Positions 1-10,801 are shown, numbered from the stretch's first letter. The stretch is 64,000 bases of DNA from Thermodesulfovibrio thiophilus DSM 17215 (GCF_000423865.1 NZ_AUIU01000015.1:1-64000), one strand, 5' to 3'. Numbers and translations are program-made. The notes: generated from the letters alone by a model not told the origin.

Positions 1-87
1 AATCTCTTTTACTGTCTTTGTAGAATCTAAAGTAAGTTCTACTGCTTCAATCTTAAATTCTTTTGTGTAAACTCTCCTTTTAATCAT
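1..87 (-). CDS. IS3-family transposase OrfA, 5' part, cut by window edge
   Basis: The first 29 codons are identical to orfA at 51546-51854 (starting MIKRRVYTKEFKIEAVEL). The product is the helix-turn-helix DNA-binding half of an IS3-family transposase. The start ATG is at 85-87 on the minus strand, preceded by tandem GAAAGGAG sequences that act as repeated Shine-Dalgarno sites. The remainder lies outside the window. Confidence 0.9.
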   Translation of the reverse strand, partial: MIKRRVYTKEFKIEAVELTLDSTKTVKEI

Positions 88-176
88 CGTAATTCTCCTT
101 TCTACTCCTTTCTACTCCTTTCTACTTATTTTTATAGTTGCCTTATCTTTTTGTCTACTAAATTGTAGCAAGTTCA
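1..176 (-). mobile_element. IS3-family element, partial copy (left end only)
   Basis: This is the reverse complement of the 5' end of the complete element at 51467-52753: the terminal TGAACTTGC sequence, the leader, and the first 29 codons of orfA. Read base by base, the two copies match except that this one carries one extra 10-bp unit (GAAAGGAGTA type) in the leader. The outer end is at about 176. The rest lies beyond the window edge, so whether the copy is complete is unknown. It faces the opposite way from the other copy. Confidence 0.93.
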
Positions 177-225
177 CTTCTTTCCTTAATTCTTTTAGCC
201 ATTTTTGCAGGGGAAAGGACTATTT

Positions 226-239
226 ATGACCTATATCAT
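226..239 (+). promoter_or_regulatory. Crp/Fnr-type operator centred near -41.5
   Basis: The sequence ATGACCTATATCAT is an imperfect palindrome of the form ATGAY-N4-RTCAT, close to the TTGAT-N4-ATCAA pattern of Fnr-type regulators. Its centre (232.5) lies 41.5 bp upstream of the start site predicted from a TAAAAT -10 hexamer at 262-267. That is the class II activator position. The target gene encodes an iron-sulfur protein, which suits an anaerobic or nitrosative-stress regulator of the Fnr/HcpR group. The regulator itself is not in the window. Confidence 0.5.
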
Positions 240-301
240 ATTTTTTTATGCTTTAACAGGATAAAATTAGAATAACAAAGATAATCAAGGGGGATAAGAC
301 T

Positions 302-961
302 ATGATAAAAAGACTGATAGTCCATATTGATGAAGAAAAATGTGATGGCTGCGGAGCCTGTGTTGATGCCTGTGCTGAAGGTGCCATTCAAATTGTAAAT
401 GGCAGGGCAAAGCTTGTCGATGAGATTTACTGCGATGGACTTGGCGCATGTCTTGGAAGCTGTCCAAAGGAAGCAATAACAATAGTTGAAACAGAGGCTG
501 TGCCTTTCAATGAAGAAGAGACAAAAAAACATCTTGAATTTTTAAAAAGTCATTCAACTCCATCCTGTGAGTGTCACTCTTTTGCCAAAAATCATAAACT
601 CCCAAACTGGCCCATTCAGCTCAAGCTTGTATCTGTAAATGCTCCATTTTTGAAAAATTGTAATCTTCTTATTGCTGCAGACTGCACGGCATTTTCGTAT
701 GCTGACTTCCACAGCGATATTCGTAAAGATAAAAAATTGATTATCGCCTGTCCAAAACTTGACGACGCAAAACTTTATATGGAAAAACTGACAGACATTT
801 TTAAATTAAATAACATCAAATCAGTTACAGTGCTAAGAATGGCAGTTCCATGCTGTGGAGGTCTTACCTGGATTGTTAAAGAGGCATTGAAGTTATCAGA
901 TAAAGACATTACCTTGAGCGAAAAATTGATTGATATTGATGGAACTATGAAGATTTATTAA
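302..961 (+). CDS. 4Fe-4S ferredoxin-domain protein
   Basis: This is a 219-residue iron-sulfur electron-transfer protein. The N-terminal ferredoxin domain has a complete C-x2-C-x2-C-x3-C set (C14, C17, C20, C24). The second set has only C44, C50 and C54, with Leu47 in the place of the second cysteine, so that cluster may be 3Fe-4S or altered. The remaining 150 residues carry SCECHS and PCCGG motifs that may also bind metal. The partner is unknown; relatives occur near hybrid-cluster protein genes. A strong GGGGGAT Shine-Dalgarno precedes the ATG. The 3' end overlaps the end of convergent uvrC by 17 bp. Confidence 0.85.
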   Translation: MIKRLIVHIDEEKCDGCGACVDACAEGAIQIVNGRAKLVDEIYCDGLGACLGSCPKEAITIVETEAVPFNEEETKKHLEFLKSHSTPSCECHSFAKNHKLPNWPIQLKLVSVNAPFLKNCNLLIAADCTAFSYADFHSDIRKDKKLIIACPKLDDAKLYMEKLTDIFKLNNIKSVTVLRMAVPCCGGLTWIVKEALKLSDKDITLSEKLIDIDGTMKIY

Positions 962-2717
962 GTTCATCAATAACCTTTTTTGCAAGCTTTAGATTAAATC
1001 CAGGAAGTGTAGCTATTTCATCTTCAGTTGCAGATTTTATCCTGGCAATACTGCCAAAGTGTTTAAGTAAAGTAAGTCTTCTTTTTTTACCAACTCCTGC
1101 AATCTTTTCAAGAACTGATTCAAATGAAGCTTTTTTTCTTAACTTCTTATGATAGCTAATTGCAACTCTATGTGCCTCATCTCTGATTTTCCTTAAAAGC
1201 AGAGATGAAGGTCTTTTATCATCCAGAGATATTTTCCTTCCATCAGAAAATACAAGTCTATCTGGCTCTTTTGCAATTGCAAAAACATTCATTTCTGCTT
1301 TTAACTCTTTTACAACTTTGAGAGCTGTATTGAGATGTCCCCTTCCTCCATCAATTAAGATTAATTCAGGTTTTGGTACACCTTCCTGAGTGTCAAATTT
1401 AGTAATAACTCTGAAAACAATCTCCCTCATTGAAGAGTAGTCATCAATTCCAGGAGTTTCTTTTATTTTTAAATGTCGGTAGAGGTTTTTGTTAAATGCT
1501 CCATCTTCCCAATAAACAAAGCTTCCAACAGAATGAGTTCCAAAAAGTGTTGAAACATCAAAAGCTCCAATTCTTGACGGAGTGTCTCTGAGATTAAGTC
1601 TCTCCTTAAGCTCGTTCAGGATTGTTTCATGCGATGAGCTTTTTGATTTTAGATGAATTGTTGCATTGTTCAATGCCATATTGAGCAAAGACTTTTCTTC
1701 ATTCGTAGTGGGTTTTCTCAATTCAACTATGTCATTTCTTTTGTCTTTAAGCCATTGTTTAATTTCATCTATATTGTCAGGAATACTTTGTAAAACTATG
1801 ATAGGTGGAGGGATTAAAGCCTCTTTTGAATAGACTGCTTCAATAATTGAAATAGTTAATTCTTCTTTAGTTTCATAAAAAGCCTTTTTTACAATATAAT
1901 CCTTTGAACCTACAAGCAAACCGTTTCTTACAAAAAGAATATTCACAGATATTTTTGAGTTTTCAGTATAAGTAGCTATAACATCAATGTTTTCAAAGGT
2001 TTGTAGTACAACCCTCTGTTCTGTAAAAATTTTTTCGAGCCTTTTAATCTGGTCTCTCACCATTGCAGCTTCCTCAAACTTCAGGTCATCAGAAAGTTTT
2101 TGCATTTTCTCATATAGCATGCTTAATAACTGCTTTTTTTGTCCTTTTAAAAATAAAATAACCTCTTCAATGCCTTTCATATATTTTTCCCTGCTGATGA
2201 GTTTTGCACAGGGAGCAGGGCATCTTTTCATCTGATATTGCACACATGGTCTTATTGATTTGCTCAGATTATATTTACATGTTCTTATCGGGAAGTTTTT
2301 TCTGATAAAAGACAAAGCTTCCCACATTGATTGAGCAGGAACATAAGGACCGAAGTATAAATTTCCATCTTTTTTCGGTTTACGCACAACCTCAATCCTG
2401 GGCCATTGTTCAGCTATCGTTATTTTTAAATATGGATAGCTCTTATCATCTCTCAGCAATACATTAAAAGGTGGTTTATACTGTTTTATGAGGTTTGCTT
2501 CAAGAACTAAAGCTTCAAATTCGTTTGATGTTACAATATATGAAAAATCCTTAACAAGCTCAACCATTTTTGATTTTCTGGGATCAAGATCACCATGAAA
2601 ATAGCTTCTTAGCCTGTTTCTCAAAATCTTAGCTTTCCCTACATACAGAATCCTGCCTTTTTTATCTTTGAACAAATATACTCCTGGCAGAGCAGGAACT
2701 GTTGCAAGTTCTATCAT
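945..2717 (-). CDS. uvrC: Excinuclease ABC subunit C
   Basis: UvrC makes the two incisions beside a DNA lesion in nucleotide excision repair, acting with UvrA and UvrB. The 590-residue protein has a GIY-YIG nuclease near residues 8-90 (PGVYLFKDKKGRILYVGKA), a UVR UvrB-binding helix pair near 200-235, the RNase H-like second nuclease (IGAFDVSTLFG, LILIDGGRGH) and a C-terminal helix-hairpin-helix (KIAGVGKKRR). Length is normal for the family. It is transcribed alone, convergent with the iron-sulfur gene and divergent from yajC. Confidence 0.97.
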   Translation of the reverse strand: MIELATVPALPGVYLFKDKKGRILYVGKAKILRNRLRSYFHGDLDPRKSKMVELVKDFSYIVTSNEFEALVLEANLIKQYKPPFNVLLRDDKSYPYLKITIAEQWPRIEVVRKPKKDGNLYFGPYVPAQSMWEALSFIRKNFPIRTCKYNLSKSIRPCVQYQMKRCPAPCAKLISREKYMKGIEEVILFLKGQKKQLLSMLYEKMQKLSDDLKFEEAAMVRDQIKRLEKIFTEQRVVLQTFENIDVIATYTENSKISVNILFVRNGLLVGSKDYIVKKAFYETKEELTISIIEAVYSKEALIPPPIIVLQSIPDNIDEIKQWLKDKRNDIVELRKPTTNEEKSLLNMALNNATIHLKSKSSSHETILNELKERLNLRDTPSRIGAFDVSTLFGTHSVGSFVYWEDGAFNKNLYRHLKIKETPGIDDYSSMREIVFRVITKFDTQEGVPKPELILIDGGRGHLNTALKVVKELKAEMNVFAIAKEPDRLVFSDGRKISLDDKRPSSLLLRKIRDEAHRVAISYHKKLRKKASFESVLEKIAGVGKKRRLTLLKHFGSIARIKSATEDEIATLPGFNLKLAKKVIDELNKSS

Positions 2718-2804
2718 AATAGTATTTTATCTCAAACTTGCTGTATCCAGATACTTTGAGTCTGAAAAATTGGCTTAAACATACAGCTCTACTATTATAT
2801 AAAC

Positions 2805-2834
2805 TTGCGATTTTTTATGGATGATTGCTATTAT
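2805..2834 (+). promoter_or_regulatory. Candidate sigma-70 promoter for yajC operon
   Basis: TTGCGA at 2805-2810 and TATTAT at 2829-2834 are separated by 18 bp, upstream of yajC and its GGAGGTG Shine-Dalgarno. The match is moderate, but this is the only short gap ahead of the six-gene operon. Confidence 0.4.
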
Positions 2835-2864
2835 AAAAAGATTTAAAAATTTTGGAGGTGAATT

Positions 2865-3221
2865 ATGAATTTTTTAAATTTCATATCTAATGCTTATGCA
2901 ATGGGACCTGCTCCACAGGGAGGTGCTGGAGGACAGGGGGATCCGATTATGAGTCTTGTTGCAAGTCTCCTTCCTTTGATTTTAATCATCGTTATTTTCT
3001 ATTTCCTTCTTATAAGACCGCAGCAGAAAAGGGCAAAACAGCATAGACAGATGCTTGACAATATTAAAAGAGGAGATAAGGTGATAACTGTTGGAGGAGT
3101 ATACGGTGTTGTTGAAAGCGTGAATCCTAATACTGTAGTTGTTAAGATTGCTGAAAATGTTAAGGTTAAACTATCAAAACAATCAATTGCAGCATTGAGG
3201 CCCTCAACTGACGAGGATTAA
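2865..3221 (+). CDS. yajC: Preprotein translocase subunit YajC
   Basis: YajC is the small inner-membrane partner of SecD and SecF in the accessory Sec translocon complex. The 118-residue protein has one membrane segment near residues 27-50 followed by the diagnostic RPQQKR motif and a cytosolic domain (GDKVITVGGVYGVV). It sits 9 bp before secD, as in most genomes. GGAGGTGAATT immediately precedes the ATG. Confidence 0.95.
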   Translation: MNFLNFISNAYAMGPAPQGGAGGQGDPIMSLVASLLPLILIIVIFYFLLIRPQQKRAKQHRQMLDNIKRGDKVITVGGVYGVVESVNPNTVVVKIAENVKVKLSKQSIAALRPSTDED

Positions 3222-3230
3222 TACTGTTTT

Positions 3231-4853
3231 ATGAGAAAAAGCATTTATTTGCGAATAGTATTAATAGTTTTAACGGTGTTGGTTGCAGTAATTTTCTTTT
3301 TGCCGAACACTCCGCTATTTGACTATATGCCACAGTGGTGGAAGAAAAATATGCCTAATAAAGGAATTGTTCTTGGTCTTGACCTAAGGGGTGGTTCTCA
3401 TCTGATTTTTGAGGTTGACCTCAACAGAGCGCGACAGATAACAGTGGAGAGAATTGGCATGCATCTTCAAAATCTTTTGGACAAGAAAGGACTAAAATCA
3501 TCCCTCAAGGTTGAAGGAGAAAAGATATATATCCATCCTGGAAATGATGAAATAAAAAAATTAATAAGAGAAAACTATCCAGACCTGTCTCTCTCTGAAA
3601 AGGAAAACAGTATTGTAGCTCAGCTCCCAGAGTCTGCTCTTAAAAAAGTTGAAACAAACTCTGTGGAGCAGGCTATTGAGGTAATTAGAAATAGAATTGA
3701 CCAGCTTGGTGTTAGTGAGCCAACAATACATCGTCAGGGTGAAAATGAAATCGTTGTTCAACTGCCAGGAGTTAAAGACCCCAGGAAAGCTGTTGAAATA
3801 ATTGGCAAGACAGCTCAACTTGAGTTTAAGCTTCTTGATGAAGAAACTCCTTTATGGAAGGAGCTTCCTTCATTGATAAAAGTTGGAGAGGAAGACGATT
3901 TTCTTAAACAATGGAGTACTAAAATTCCTGAGTCTGATGAAATAGTTTTTCAAAAAATTGTAAATAAAGAAACAGGTGAGGTTTATAAAAGGCCTTATAT
4001 TGTGAAAAAAGAAGCACTTCTTAGAGGTGATCTGCTTGCAGAGGCTCATATAAGCATTGATCAGAGATTTAATGAACCATATGTATCATTAAGATTCAAT
4101 GATGCCGGAGCAAAAATTTTTGAAGATATTACCGCCAAATATGTCAAACATAGACTTGCCATAATTCTTGATGGGAATGTTTACTCTGCGCCTGTTATTC
4201 AGGAAAGAATTGAAGGAGGAAATGCTCAGATTACAGGAAGTTTTTCTCTTGAAGAGGCGAAAGATTTAGCAATTGTGTTAAGGGCAGGAGCTCTTCCTGC
4301 GCCTGTAAAGCTTATTCAGAATGTAACTGTTGGACCTACTCTTGGAAAAGACTCAATTGAGGCTGGCAAAATGGCTGTGATAATTGCAGCTTTGTTTGTT
4401 GCTTTGTTTATGATTTTTTATTATCGGCTGAGTGGTTTAATTGCTGATCTTGCGTTGGTATTGAATATTATTCTACTCATTGGTGCTCTTGCTGCATTAA
4501 ATGCAACACTTACCCTGCCAGGTATTGCAGGAATAGCTCTGGCTATAGGAATGGCTGTGGACTCAAATGTTTTAATGTTTGAAAGAATACGAGAGGAACT
4601 CAGACTTGGCAAAACTCCGAAAGCTTCTATTGAATCTGGATATAAAAAGGCTTTCTGGACTATTTTTGACTCTCATATAACAACGCTTATTACGGCAGCG
4701 GTACTTTTTCATTTTGGTTCCGGTCCTATAAAAGGTTTTGCTGTAACCCTGACTCTTGGTGTTGCAATAAATCTTTTTACAGCTCTGATAGGTACAAAAA
4801 CTGTTTTTGACTTTATTTATATTGGAAAGGAGCGTAAGAGCCTGAGTATATGA
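3231..4853 (+). CDS. secD: Protein translocase subunit SecD
   Basis: SecD uses the proton-motive force to complete protein export through SecYEG. The 540-residue protein has an N-terminal membrane helix, the conserved [15 protein letters not shown] segment, a large periplasmic domain, and a C-terminal block of membrane helices starting near residue 385 (the RND-like channel). The stop overlaps the secF start (ATGA), so the two are translationally coupled. Confidence 0.97.
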   Translation: MRKSIYLRIVLIVLTVLVAVIFFLPNTPLFDYMPQWWKKNMPNKGIVLGLDLRGGSHLIFEVDLNRARQITVERIGMHLQNLLDKKGLKSSLKVEGEKIYIHPGNDEIKKLIRENYPDLSLSEKENSIVAQLPESALKKVETNSVEQAIEVIRNRIDQLGVSEPTIHRQGENEIVVQLPGVKDPRKAVEIIGKTAQLEFKLLDEETPLWKELPSLIKVGEEDDFLKQWSTKIPESDEIVFQKIVNKETGEVYKRPYIVKKEALLRGDLLAEAHISIDQRFNEPYVSLRFNDAGAKIFEDITAKYVKHRLAIILDGNVYSAPVIQERIEGGNAQITGSFSLEEAKDLAIVLRAGALPAPVKLIQNVTVGPTLGKDSIEAGKMAVIIAALFVALFMIFYYRLSGLIADLALVLNIILLIGALAALNATLTLPGIAGIALAIGMAVDSNVLMFERIREELRLGKTPKASIESGYKKAFWTIFDSHITTLITAAVLFHFGSGPIKGFAVTLTLGVAINLFTALIGTKTVFDFIYIGKERKSLSI

Positions 4854-5755
4854 TACATTTTCTTGGCAAAACAAATATTGATTTTTTAGGTAAAAAATAT
4901 TTCGCCCTGATTTTCTCATGTGCAATGATAGTTCTTGGATTAGTTGCAATCTTTCATATTCATGCTGGCAATGCAAATCTAGGAGTTGACTTTGCTGGTG
5001 GATTAGGCCTGCAGGTGAGATTCTCACAGCCTGTAACACTTGCCGAAGTAAGAGAAGTTCTTGATCAGGTGCAAATAAAAGATGCTGATATACAGGAGCT
5101 TCCAACAGAAAAGAAGATTCTAATAAAGCTAAAGAAGCAAGAGGAAGGAGCTCAGGATACAATCGAAAAAGCATTGAAGGACAGTCTTGTAACTAAAGAG
5201 CCAATTATTGAATCAGTGACTGCAATAGGACCAAAAATTGGAGAACGTACAAAGAGGGATGCATTACTTGCAATTCTGGCTGCAACTCTTGGAATTCTTC
5301 TTTACATTGCTATAAGATTCAGGTTTCATTTTGCCATAGGCGCTACAATTGCAACATTTCATGATGTTATGGCTTTACTTGGAATTTTCTATCTTCTTGA
5401 CAAGGAAATCAACCTGATATTTATAAGTGCTCTTTTAACAATTGCGGGTTATTCTCTTACTGATACAGTCGTTGTTTTTGATAGAATCCGTGAAAATCTT
5501 GGCAAAGTTGCAAAAGGCAATGTAACACTCGAGGCATTGATGAATAAGAGCATCAATGAGGTATTATCACGAACAATTATAACGTCTCTTACAACTTTTA
5601 TTTCAGCTTTAGCTTTATTTTTCTTTGGAGGAGAGGTATTGCACGATTTTGCACTTGCTATGATGCTCGGCATAATCATTGGAACATACTCATCAATATT
5701 TATAGCAAGTCCTGTGGTGCTTTTGATTGGTAAAAACTCTCTGATCAAGAGATAA
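4850..5755 (+). CDS. secF: Protein translocase subunit SecF
   Basis: SecF pairs with SecD in the SecDF export motor. The 301-residue protein has the conserved GVDFAGG motif after the first membrane helix, a short periplasmic domain, and five further predicted membrane helices ([14 protein letters not shown] in the conserved loop). It overlaps secD by 4 bp and ends 1 bp before recJ. Confidence 0.97.
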   Translation: MIHFLGKTNIDFLGKKYFALIFSCAMIVLGLVAIFHIHAGNANLGVDFAGGLGLQVRFSQPVTLAEVREVLDQVQIKDADIQELPTEKKILIKLKKQEEGAQDTIEKALKDSLVTKEPIIESVTAIGPKIGERTKRDALLAILAATLGILLYIAIRFRFHFAIGATIATFHDVMALLGIFYLLDKEINLIFISALLTIAGYSLTDTVVVFDRIRENLGKVAKGNVTLEALMNKSINEVLSRTIITSLTTFISALALFFFGGEVLHDFALAMMLGIIIGTYSSIFIASPVVLLIGKNSLIKR

Positions 5756-5756
5756 A

Positions 5757-7430
5757 ATGCAGTACAGTGAATGGGTTGTTGTTAAGACAAATCAAGAATA
5801 TCTTCAGTATATATCGCAGTCCTTAAACATATCTCTGCCACTTGCACAGGTTCTTGTATCAAGAGGACTTAAAGACATTGATGAAATTTATTCATTTCTT
5901 AATCCTTCAATCGATAGAATTGACCCATTTGAAATTTCCGGGATTTATGATGCTGTAAAAATAATAAATCAAGCCATATCTAACGGAGTTAAGATTCTCA
6001 TTAATGGGGATTATGACGCTGATGGACTGACATCAACAGCAATTCTGTATGATACTTTGCATAAAATGGGAGCTCAGGTTTTTTATCACATTCCACATAG
6101 AATTCATCACGGATACGGTTTGAGCACTGCGAGCATTGAAAAAGCCAGAAAAATGGGAGCAAAGCTGATTATAACTGTTGACTGTGGAATAAAAGATTTC
6201 GATACTATTCAGTATGCGAAAAAAGAAGGAATTGATGTAATTATTACTGATCACCATGAACCTTTAAGAGTAAATGGAGAGTTAATTTTACCTGATGCTC
6301 TCTTTATAGTAAATCCAAAAATCGATGAAAATTTGTACTATCAATGCCTTGCAGGAGTTGGGGTTGCTTTTATGCTTGCCATGGCATTAAACAGAGACAA
6401 TGCAATGGAGTATCTTGACCTTGTAACACTCGGAACTTATGCTGATATGGTACCTCTTAATACTACTAATCGAGCATTAATAAAGCATGGCTGGGGACTT
6501 ATCGAAACTCCTGTCAGACCATCTATAAAGAGGTTAAAAGATATAACAGGTGTAAACTCAAACAGCCTTAAAGGATTTCATCTTAGCTTTTATCTTATTC
6601 CAAGAATTAATGCACCTGGAAGGATTGATCATGCTCAGGATGTTGTCAAATTTTTAATTTCAGAACAATCGGATGAGATTGAAAAGCTCGGTCAATGGTT
6701 AAACCAGATAAATTCTTTAAGACAGAAAACAGAAGAAAAAATTATGCAGGAAGTTGAAGAAAAGCTTACAAAAGAATTTAATGACGAACCAGTAATTGTT
6801 TTATGGGGGGATTGGCATCCTGGAGTTGCTGGAACAGTGGCAAGTAAACTTCTTGAAAGATTCAACAGGCCTGTGTTCATTTTTTCTGTTCAGAATGAAA
6901 AAGCGAAAGGTTCAGCTCGAAGCCCGGCAAATGTTAATCTTCAGGAACTTCTGATTAACAGCAAAGATTTACTCGTAAGATTCGGTGGACATAAACAGGC
7001 AGCAGGTATGACACTTTTAAAAGAAAACCTTACAAAGTTTAAAGAAAAAGTTTGCAGTATTATCAGGGATCAGGTTTTGGACGATAAAAATATTCTCTGT
7101 CTTGATGCAGCTGTTAGCCTTTCAGAAATAAATCAAAAAGTAACTGAAGAAATAAAACTTCTTGAACCTTTTGGAGAAGGAAATCGAGAACCTGTTTTTG
7201 GAGCAAAAGATCTAACTGTGGTAAATTTAAGGAAAGTGGGTAATAATCATCTTAAAATGTTTTTGAGACAGAATGGTAGTACTGTCTCAAGCATAGGATT
7301 TGATATGGGAGAAGAAAATGTCCTTGAAGGATGCCTTGTTGATGCTGCTTTTACTCCCACTATGAATGAGTGGGAGGGCATGAAAACGTTACAGCTTCAT
7401 CTTAAAGCATTACGAAGGTCACAGGGATGA
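5757..7430 (+). CDS. recJ: Single-stranded-DNA exonuclease RecJ
   Basis: RecJ degrades single-stranded DNA 5' to 3' in recombination and repair. The 557-residue protein has the DHH-family metal-binding motifs ([21 protein letters not shown]), the GGHKQAAG motif of the DHHA1 domain, and a C-terminal OB-like region. The length matches bacterial RecJ. It follows secF directly and its stop overlaps the panB start. Confidence 0.95.
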   Translation: MQYSEWVVVKTNQEYLQYISQSLNISLPLAQVLVSRGLKDIDEIYSFLNPSIDRIDPFEISGIYDAVKIINQAISNGVKILINGDYDADGLTSTAILYDTLHKMGAQVFYHIPHRIHHGYGLSTASIEKARKMGAKLIITVDCGIKDFDTIQYAKKEGIDVIITDHHEPLRVNGELILPDALFIVNPKIDENLYYQCLAGVGVAFMLAMALNRDNAMEYLDLVTLGTYADMVPLNTTNRALIKHGWGLIETPVRPSIKRLKDITGVNSNSLKGFHLSFYLIPRINAPGRIDHAQDVVKFLISEQSDEIEKLGQWLNQINSLRQKTEEKIMQEVEEKLTKEFNDEPVIVLWGDWHPGVAGTVASKLLERFNRPVFIFSVQNEKAKGSARSPANVNLQELLINSKDLLVRFGGHKQAAGMTLLKENLTKFKEKVCSIIRDQVLDDKNILCLDAAVSLSEINQKVTEEIKLLEPFGEGNREPVFGAKDLTVVNLRKVGNNHLKMFLRQNGSTVSSIGFDMGEENVLEGCLVDAAFTPTMNEWEGMKTLQLHLKALRRSQG

Positions 7431-8221
7431 GATTTACAGTAACTGATCTTTTGAATAAAAAGCAGCAAAAGCAAAAAATTACAATGCTCACAGCCTATGA
7501 TTATCCCTTTGCTCATCTTGTTGATGAAGCTGGAATAGATATGATTCTTGTGGGTGATTCTCTTTCAATGGTTGTTCAGGGAAATGATACAACACTGCCT
7601 GTAACAATGAAAGAAATGATTTATCATACAAAAATTGTAGCTCGATCAACAAAAAGAGCTATGATTGTTGCTGATATGCCTTTTATGTCATATCAAATCA
7701 GAGTTGATAAAGCAGTTGAAAATGCCGGCAGGTTAATTAAAGAGGCAGGTGCTCATGCTGTTAAAATTGAAGGAGGAAGAGAAATCTTACAGCATGTAAA
7801 AGCAATTACAGAGGCTGAAATTCCTGTTGTGGGACACATAGGATTAACTCCACAAGCTGTGTTGAGAATGGGTGGATATAAGCTTCAGGGCAAAACAGAT
7901 GAGCAGGCAAATAGAATAAAGGACGATGCTTTAATATTACAGGAGGCCGGAGCAATAGCAGTTGTATTAGAGGTTATTCCGTCAAAATTAGCAAAAGAAA
8001 TCACAGAGACACTTCAAATTCCTACCATTGGTATTGGCGCAGGTCCTTATTGTGATGGTCAGGTTCTGGTAATTCATGATTTGCTTGGTTTGTTTGAAAA
8101 ATTCACACCTAAGTTTGTGAAAAAATATGCAAACATAAGAGGAGATATTTTACAGGCGCTAAAACAGTATAAAGAAGAGGTTGAAAGAGGAGAATTTCCC
8201 GATAAGGAGCATTCATTTTAA
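7427..8221 (+). CDS. panB: 3-methyl-2-oxobutanoate hydroxymethyltransferase
   Basis: PanB transfers a hydroxymethyl group from methylene-tetrahydrofolate to alpha-ketoisovalerate, the first committed step of pantothenate and coenzyme A synthesis. The 264-residue TIM-barrel protein shows [28 protein letters not shown] and GHIGLTPQ, all hallmarks of the family. It overlaps recJ by 4 bp and precedes tyrS by 11 bp. The rest of the pantothenate pathway is not nearby. Confidence 0.97.
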   Translation: MRFTVTDLLNKKQQKQKITMLTAYDYPFAHLVDEAGIDMILVGDSLSMVVQGNDTTLPVTMKEMIYHTKIVARSTKRAMIVADMPFMSYQIRVDKAVENAGRLIKEAGAHAVKIEGGREILQHVKAITEAEIPVVGHIGLTPQAVLRMGGYKLQGKTDEQANRIKDDALILQEAGAIAVVLEVIPSKLAKEITETLQIPTIGIGAGPYCDGQVLVIHDLLGLFEKFTPKFVKKYANIRGDILQALKQYKEEVERGEFPDKEHSF

Positions 8222-8232
8222 GGAGGCAAAGC

Positions 8233-9444
8233 ATGCTTGAACCTGATAAACAATTAGAAATCATCAAAAGAGGAACTGTTGAGATAATCCTTGAGGAGGA
8301 TTTAAAAAAGAAGCTTGAACGCTCATATAAAGAGAACAAGTCTTTAAAAATAAAAGTGGGTTTTGATCCTACAGCTCCAGATATTCATCTTGGGCACACT
8401 GTGCTACTTGAGAAGATGAGGCAGTTTCAGGAACTTGGACACAAAGTGATTTTTTTAATTGGTGATTTTACAGGAATGATTGGAGACCCATCTGGTAAAA
8501 CTGAAACCAGGAAACCTCTTACAAGGGATGAAGTGTTAAGCAATGCTGAAACTTATAAAGAGCAGGTTTTCAAAATCCTTGATTCAGAAAAGACAGTAAT
8601 AATGTTTAACAGCGAGTGGTTTGGTAGTATGTCTGCTCTTGATATGTGCAGACTTGCAGGTTCAGAAACTGTTGCAAGAATGCTTGAAAGGGAGGATTTT
8701 AAAAAGCGTTTTCAGGAAGGGAAACCAATCTCAATTTTAGAATTTTTATATCCTTTGCTTCAGTCCTATGATTCTGTTCATTTAAAAGCTGATATCGAGC
8801 TTGGAGGCACAGATCAGAAGTTTAATCTTCTTATGGGAAGGCAGCTTATGAAGACATATGGACTGGAAGAGCAGGTGATAATAACAATGCCTCTTCTTGA
8901 AGGGCTTGATGGAGTTCATAAAATGTCAAAGAGTCTTGGAAATTATATTGGAATAAATGAATCACCTGATACTATGTTTGGCAAGATAATGTCAATTAAT
9001 GATGAACTTATGCTTAAATATTATGAACTTTTAAGTCATATATCAATAGAAGAGCTTAATCAACTTAAAAAAGATATAAAAGAAGGCAGAATTAATCCAA
9101 GAGACGCAAAAGAGGCTCTCGCAATTGAAATTGTAACGAGATATTACGGTCAGGATAAGGCACAGAAGGCAAAAGAAAACTTTATAAGGCTTTTCAAACA
9201 GAAAGAAGTGCCTGAAGATATTCAGGTTGTTGAAATGAAGGCTGAGGAGGACGGAGTCTGGTTGCCAAAAATTCTTAAAGAACAAAGCGTTACAGCAAGT
9301 ACATCAGAGTCAATAAGACTCATTAAACAGGGTGCTGTAAGAGTGAATGATAAACAGATCTATAATCCTGATATAAAGCTTAAAGCAGGCGAGTATGTTG
9401 TAAAGGTTGGCAAAAGAAGATTTTTAAAGATAAAAATTAACTAA
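8233..9444 (+). CDS. tyrS: Tyrosyl-tRNA synthetase
   Basis: TyrS charges tRNA-Tyr. The 403-residue class I synthetase has HLGH at residues 52-55 (the HIGH motif), a KMSKS loop, and a C-terminal S4 RNA-binding domain ([16 protein letters not shown]). The size suits the TyrS type with a short C-terminal region. An AAGGAGG Shine-Dalgarno precedes the ATG. It is the last gene of the yajC operon and ends at the terminator hairpin. Confidence 0.97.
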   Translation: MLEPDKQLEIIKRGTVEIILEEDLKKKLERSYKENKSLKIKVGFDPTAPDIHLGHTVLLEKMRQFQELGHKVIFLIGDFTGMIGDPSGKTETRKPLTRDEVLSNAETYKEQVFKILDSEKTVIMFNSEWFGSMSALDMCRLAGSETVARMLEREDFKKRFQEGKPISILEFLYPLLQSYDSVHLKADIELGGTDQKFNLLMGRQLMKTYGLEEQVIITMPLLEGLDGVHKMSKSLGNYIGINESPDTMFGKIMSINDELMLKYYELLSHISIEELNQLKKDIKEGRINPRDAKEALAIEIVTRYYGQDKAQKAKENFIRLFKQKEVPEDIQVVEMKAEEDGVWLPKILKEQSVTASTSESIRLIKQGAVRVNDKQIYNPDIKLKAGEYVVKVGKRRFLKIKIN

Positions 9445-9447
9445 AAA

Positions 9448-9477
9448 ACTCCCCGGAGCGGAGCTGTTCCGGGGAGT
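9448..9477 (-). terminator. Intrinsic terminator between tyrS and flgE
   Basis: A perfect 10-bp stem (ACTCCCCGGA / TCCGGGGAGT) with a 10-nt loop lies between the two convergent operons. On the minus strand the stem is followed by a run of six T, so it ends the flagellar hook operon. On the plus strand there is no T tract, but the hairpin may still help end the tyrS transcript. The T run overlaps the end of tyrS. Confidence 0.85.
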
Positions 9478-9485
9478 GCTACAAT

Positions 9486-10787
9486 CTACCTTACAATACT
9501 CATAAGGTCATTTAACATATTATCTGTTGTTGTTATTACTCTAACATTTGCCTGATAACCTCTTTGTGCGGCAATCATTCGGACAAATTCTTCTGCAAGG
9601 TCAACATTGCTTGCTTCAAGTGAGTTTGAATATACTGTACCAACTCCTACTGTACCGGGTGCTCCATATATTGGGCCACCTGAGCTGTAAGATTCAAGAA
9701 ATAAATTTTTACCCACTTTTGTGAGATTGGGTGCAGCTACAAATTTGGAAAGAACTACTTGTGCGACTTTTTTTACCTGGCCGTTTGTAAATACACCTGA
9801 CATTACACCATTCTGATCAACAGTGACGCCTATTAGATTACCTGTAGAATATCCATCTTGAGTTTGAAATACAATAGCATTTGGAGACCCATATTGAGTT
9901 GAGTCGGCAAAATTTAAAGTGATATTTTGAGGATTTGTAGCGCCCCATGCAGAAAAATCAAACGATACAGCATTAGCCTGTGTAGAAGTGTCAGGAGTGA
10001 TACTCTGAAGCGTGCCATTAGAGTTGAACTGCAATTGTATAGGTTGAGTTCCTGCAGTTGCGGTATCAAAATCTATTTCTGTATAGTTTGGCTGATTTGG
10101 ATTAGTTCCGTCATCATATATAACATGAGCTTCCCATTGATTCGCTGTTGAAGTTTTTACAAAATAGGTATAAACAAGATGTGAGTTTCCAAGACTGTCA
10201 TATACTGTAATTGCATTTGAATAATTATATGATGAAGAATCTGGCAAATCAGATCCTGAAGTGAAACTCCATGTTTTGGTATCGTCTCTTGAGTCCAGAT
10301 TTACCTGCATATTTATATTGGTTGTTGCTGAAGGGTTACTCATCAATCCTGCAAGATGAACATCGCTTATGGTACCTGTTAGATTGCCAGACTGGTCCAT
10401 CTGATATGCCTGAAGCCTGTATCCATTTGGATCAACAACATAGCCATTTTTATCAAGACGAAACTGTCCTGCACGTGTGTAATAGGTGGGACCATTTGTC
10501 TGTTTTACAATAAAAAATCCATCTCCATCAATTGCCAGATCAAGAGGATTTGATGTTGACTCTAGAGTTCCCTGTGTGAACAATTTCTGAATATCAACAA
10601 TCATTGTTCCACGACCAACCTGCATTGCCGATGCGCCACCTAGAGTTTGACTCAGAATGTCTCCGAAGTTAGCTCTACTTCCTTTAAATCCTGGCGTATT
10701 TGCATTTGCAATATTATCGCCAATTACTGATAAAGCCACACCATTGGCATTAAGTCCACTTATTCCTGTAAAAAGTGATGTTAGCAC
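9486..10787 (-). CDS. flgE: Flagellar hook protein FlgE
   Basis: FlgE polymerises into the flagellar hook, the flexible joint between rod and filament. The 433-residue protein has the flagellar rod-family N terminus (SLFTGISGLNANGVALSVIG, NIANANTPGFKG) and the matching C terminus (SNSLEASNVDLAEEFVRMIAAQRGYQANVRVI) that forms the coiled core. The start is GTG at 10787, supported by AGGAGGTGA about 9 bp upstream. It is the last gene of the fliK-flgD-flgE operon. Confidence 0.96.
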   Translation of the reverse strand: MLTSLFTGISGLNANGVALSVIGDNIANANTPGFKGSRANFGDILSQTLGGASAMQVGRGTMIVDIQKLFTQGTLESTSNPLDLAIDGDGFFIVKQTNGPTYYTRAGQFRLDKNGYVVDPNGYRLQAYQMDQSGNLTGTISDVHLAGLMSNPSATTNINMQVNLDSRDDTKTWSFTSGSDLPDSSSYNYSNAITVYDSLGNSHLVYTYFVKTSTANQWEAHVIYDDGTNPNQPNYTEIDFDTATAGTQPIQLQFNSNGTLQSITPDTSTQANAVSFDFSAWGATNPQNITLNFADSTQYGSPNAIVFQTQDGYSTGNLIGVTVDQNGVMSGVFTNGQVKKVAQVVLSKFVAAPNLTKVGKNLFLESYSSGGPIYGAPGTVGVGTVYSNSLEASNVDLAEEFVRMIAAQRGYQANVRVITTTDNMLNDLMSIVR

Positions 10788-10801
10788 GGATTATTCACCT
10801 C

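Noticed and set aside
4572-5174. 200-codon minus-strand ORF across secD/secF
   Set aside because: It lies antisense to the secD-secF junction, has no recognisable domain, and the plus-strand genes are certain.
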